In this document: positions 61,977-64,000 of the stretch, piece after piece
Layout of the letters: the number at the start of each line of letters is the position of its first letter
How positions within the stretch are numbered: the stretch's first letter is position 1
NCBI RefSeq assembly: GCF_009601685.2
Contig: NZ_CP045701.2
Coordinates: forward strand, 3,410,001 to 3,474,000
Length of the DNA: 64,000 nucleotides
Source of the DNA: Pseudomonas brassicacearum
GTDB taxonomy: Bacteria > Pseudomonadota > Gammaproteobacteria > Pseudomonadales > Pseudomonadaceae
Direction of reading: 5' to 3'
Translations under genes and position numbers: made by a program
The notes under the pieces: model-generated
Database searches by the model: none
Seen by the model: only the letters and a program-made list of their open reading frames with translations
What the model was told of the DNA's origin: nothing

Positions 61977-64000
61977 TCATACGCAATCACTGGCGGCCTC
62001 CTCGTCGAGCATGGGAAGGCCGTCCTGCCACCAGGCTGCCAGGTTGTGTACGTGGGGGGCCTTGAGGATCGTGAAGTGGTTGCCCGGACCGTACCAGATA
62101 CTGAGGTCAGGGATATGCTTGCGCCATCCTTCGATCATTTGTTCCTGTTCGCGTTTGTTGCCAGCCGTGTCCAGGGTTGGGTCATTGGCCAGCACCAACC
62201 GCACCGGCCCGGTGTAGCGGTGTTGCGGTTGATAGACCGTGCGCAGGGCCGTACCGAAGGCCCGCGCCGGACCGCGCATGGCATCCACCGCCGAGCGTTG
62301 CGGCAGCATGCCGGCCCGAACCATGCCGGCATGCAGCAAGCGCATCTGCGCGGTATCGTCCTGGGTACCGAAGACCGTGGCATCGATGCCCAAGGACTTG
62401 CCGGAAGCCAACTGCATCGCCTCGATCAGCCGATTCAGAACCCCCGTCGCGGTATAGGGCTTGCCCACCACGCCGTTGCCGCCCGGCGACTCACTGTCGA
62501 TCAGCGTCAACGAGGCCACCTTGCGACCCCGGGCATGCAGGCGGGCCGCCATCTCGAACACGATCCAACCACCGAAGGAATGGCCGAGCAGATGCACCGC
62601 CCCCTCCGGTTGTACCTTGTCGATTGCGTCGAGATACGCCTGGGCGGCGGTTTCCACGAGACTGAAAGGCTCGGTGCTGCCGTCCAGTCCACGGTGTTGC
62701 AACCCATGGATAGGCCATTCCGGACCGAAGGCGTCGGTCAGCCCGATAAAACCGGTCACGCTGTCGCCAGCCCCCGGCACGCAGAAGATCGGCGCCCGGT
62801 CGGCACGTCCGCCCTGGATTGTCAGCAGCGGTTGGTAGCGGCTCTTTGGCGAAGGTGCCGGACGTGTCGCAACGCTACCCAGCGCATCACTGATGGCTTG
62901 GCCCAGTGCCTTGACCTGTGGCGCCTGCATCATCGTCTGGTGGTTGCCCGGGACCGTGACGCCGTGCATCTGCGCCTTAGGCAGGACCGCGTCCCAACCC
63001 AGGTAGCCGGAATGTTCAGGCGCGTCGTCTTTGCGCTCCTCGGCAATCAGCAGGTGGACCGGCACGGAGATCGGATAGACCGAGTAATGGGCCAACGCAT
63101 GACCGTGGGCGACCTCGCGATCCAGGTACTGCCAGAGCTGGGCCACGCTGTACTCCGCCAGCTCAGGCGGGAGAAGGCCTTCGTCGTAACAGTGTTGCAC
63201 CAGGCCTTCGAACGCGAAGTCGTTCAGTCGAGTCTGCAGGCGGGCCAGTTTTTCGAGCACCAAGGCGAGCTCCGCCTCCTTCAGGACACCGGCGTTCCAG
63301 AACACCTCGCAGCGGTCCAGCAAATGCCGTGCGTGGGCTTCAGCCGGTGACCAGCGTTCCCTGCCCTGGTCCACCAGCCGTGGCAGGTAGCTGTCGATCA
63401 GGCCGAGGAACTCGACCTCTTCGTCCAGGCCAACGAGCTGGATGGCGATCTCGTAGGCCAGCACGCCGCCGAACGACCAGCCGGCCAAGCGATAAGGGCC
63501 CTGTGGCTGTACCGAGCGGATGACGCCCACCAACCGTGAGGCCAGGCACTCCATCGTCAGCAACTGCGGTTCGCCCCACGGGATGGCAGGCAGGCCATAG
63601 ACTGGAATATCCGGATCGATGTGCTTGCCCAGCATCGGGAAGTAAAGATCCAGGCCGCTGAACTCATGCACCAGGAACAGCGGGTTCTGCTGGCCGGTGG
63701 TGCGCACCGGTATGAAAGCCTCCTGCACCTGGACTTCGGTGCTGCGGATCTGCAGCAACAATGCCATGGAGGCGACGCTTTCGTGCTGGAACAACTCGGC
63801 CAGCGACACCGTCAGGTTGGCTTGGGCCAGCAACCCCAGCAAACGGACCGCCAGCAACGAATGCCCGCCCAATTCGAAGAAATTGTCGTGACGACCAACC
63901 TGCTGCAGGCCCAGCACGTCTTGCCAGATCTGCGCGAGCACGGTTTCGAGCTCACCTTGCGGAGCCTCGTAGACACGGCTGAAGACAGAGGCCTGGTCCG
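61977..64000 (-). CDS. C-terminal end of a lipopeptide NRPS: PCP-TE-TE (partial)
   Basis: The frame is open to the window edge; only the last ~674 residues are present. Visible order: a short adenylation tail (PQGELETVLAQIWQDVLG), a peptidyl-carrier domain with the 4'-phosphopantetheine Ser in FFELGGHSLLAVRLL, then thioesterase 1 (AGWSFGGVLAYEI) and thioesterase 2 (LLGHSFGGWIVFEM), each with GxSxG. Tandem C-terminal thioesterases are the hallmark of Pseudomonas cyclic lipopeptide synthetases, where they release and cyclise the peptide. With Dab aminotransferase, MacAB, RND pump and RfiA this fits a corpeptin/nunapeptin/sclerosin-type product. The NRPS modules lie to the right of the window. 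Confidence 0.93.
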   Translation of the reverse strand, partial: DQASVFSRVYEAPQGELETVLAQIWQDVLGLQQVGRHDNFFELGGHSLLAVRLLGLLAQANLTVSLAELFQHESVASMALLLQIRSTEVQVQEAFIPVRTTGQQNPLFLVHEFSGLDLYFPMLGKHIDPDIPVYGLPAIPWGEPQLLTMECLASRLVGVIRSVQPQGPYRLAGWSFGGVLAYEIAIQLVGLDEEVEFLGLIDSYLPRLVDQGRERWSPAEAHARHLLDRCEVFWNAGVLKEAELALVLEKLARLQTRLNDFAFEGLVQHCYDEGLLPPELAEYSVAQLWQYLDREVAHGHALAHYSVYPISVPVHLLIAEERKDDAPEHSGYLGWDAVLPKAQMHGVTVPGNHQTMMQAPQVKALGQAISDALGSVATRPAPSPKSRYQPLLTIQGGRADRAPIFCVPGAGDSVTGFIGLTDAFGPEWPIHGLQHRGLDGSTEPFSLVETAAQAYLDAIDKVQPEGAVHLLGHSFGGWIVFEMAARLHARGRKVASLTLIDSESPGGNGVVGKPYTATGVLNRLIEAMQLASGKSLGIDATVFGTQDDTAQMRLLHAGMVRAGMLPQRSAVDAMRGPARAFGTALRTVYQPQHRYTGPVRLVLANDPTLDTAGNKREQEQMIEGWRKHIPDLSIWYGPGNHFTILKAPHVHNLAAWWQDGLPMLDEEAASDCV

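Overview
The window is chromosomal DNA from a fluorescent Pseudomonas, most likely the P. corrugata / P. brassicacearum branch of the P. fluorescens complex. The GC-rich coding style, REP sequences of the GTGGGAGC...GCTCGCGA type, the ped (PQQ/lanthanide alcohol oxidation) gene order known from P. putida, a complete nos cluster, and a LuxR/LuxI/RfiA quorum-sensing locus beside a lipopeptide synthetase all point there. No tRNA, rRNA, CRISPR array or transposase was seen.

Layout. 1-5.1 kb: the 3' end of a Fis-type regulator; an AraC (MtlR-like) regulator divergent from a polyol-binding protein; a sorbitol-type SDR; a CAP-domain secreted protein. The polyol ABC permease and ATPase genes expected beside the binding protein are absent, and a REP pair sits where they would be. 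5.1-9.1 kb: a LysR regulator divergent from an AtuA-like / AtuA-C-like / CitMHS carboxylate operon. 9.3-11 kb: malate:quinone oxidoreductase.

11.3-35.9 kb: a complete ped-type island. It holds ercS, ercA, a 23-residue pqqA too short for ordinary ORF calling, pedI (aldehyde dehydrogenase), pedH (Asp-Tyr-Asp, lanthanide type), a four-gene operon (cytochrome c PedF, binding protein, SoxYZ-like carrier, metallo-beta-lactamase-fold hydrolase), pedE (Asp-Phe-Ser, calcium type), a pentapeptide protein, PedR2/PedS2, an ABC/beta-propeller accessory operon, PedR1, and a nosP/nahK (FIST protein / PAS hybrid kinase) pair. Alcohols would be oxidised in the periplasm by PedE or PedH with electrons passed to PedF, and aldehydes by PedI. 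Several promoters here share a short dyad (GCTAC..GTAGC type). Both pedE and pedH also carry CGGGAA-N3-TTCCCG. Crc/Hfq-type A-rich motifs precede many starts.

36.1-44.0 kb: nosRZDFYL for N2O reduction, with a perfect ANR/DNR box and a well-placed -10 upstream of nosR. 44.5-47.2 kb: a UvrA-like ABC ATPase. 47.2-51.3 kb: an AT-richer quorum-sensing locus (LuxR, LysE exporter, LuxI, RfiA-like regulator) with a strong lux-box candidate before luxI. 51.3-64 kb: an RND tripartite pump, 2,4-diaminobutyrate aminotransferase, MacAB, and the C-terminal PCP-TE-TE end of a lipopeptide NRPS that continues beyond the window. This looks like one flank of a corpeptin/nunapeptin/sclerosin-type locus.

The spaces between blocks are filled with seven REP pairs, one different REP-like inverted repeat, and six copies of a ~100-200 bp palindromic element with variable 11-bp tandem arms.
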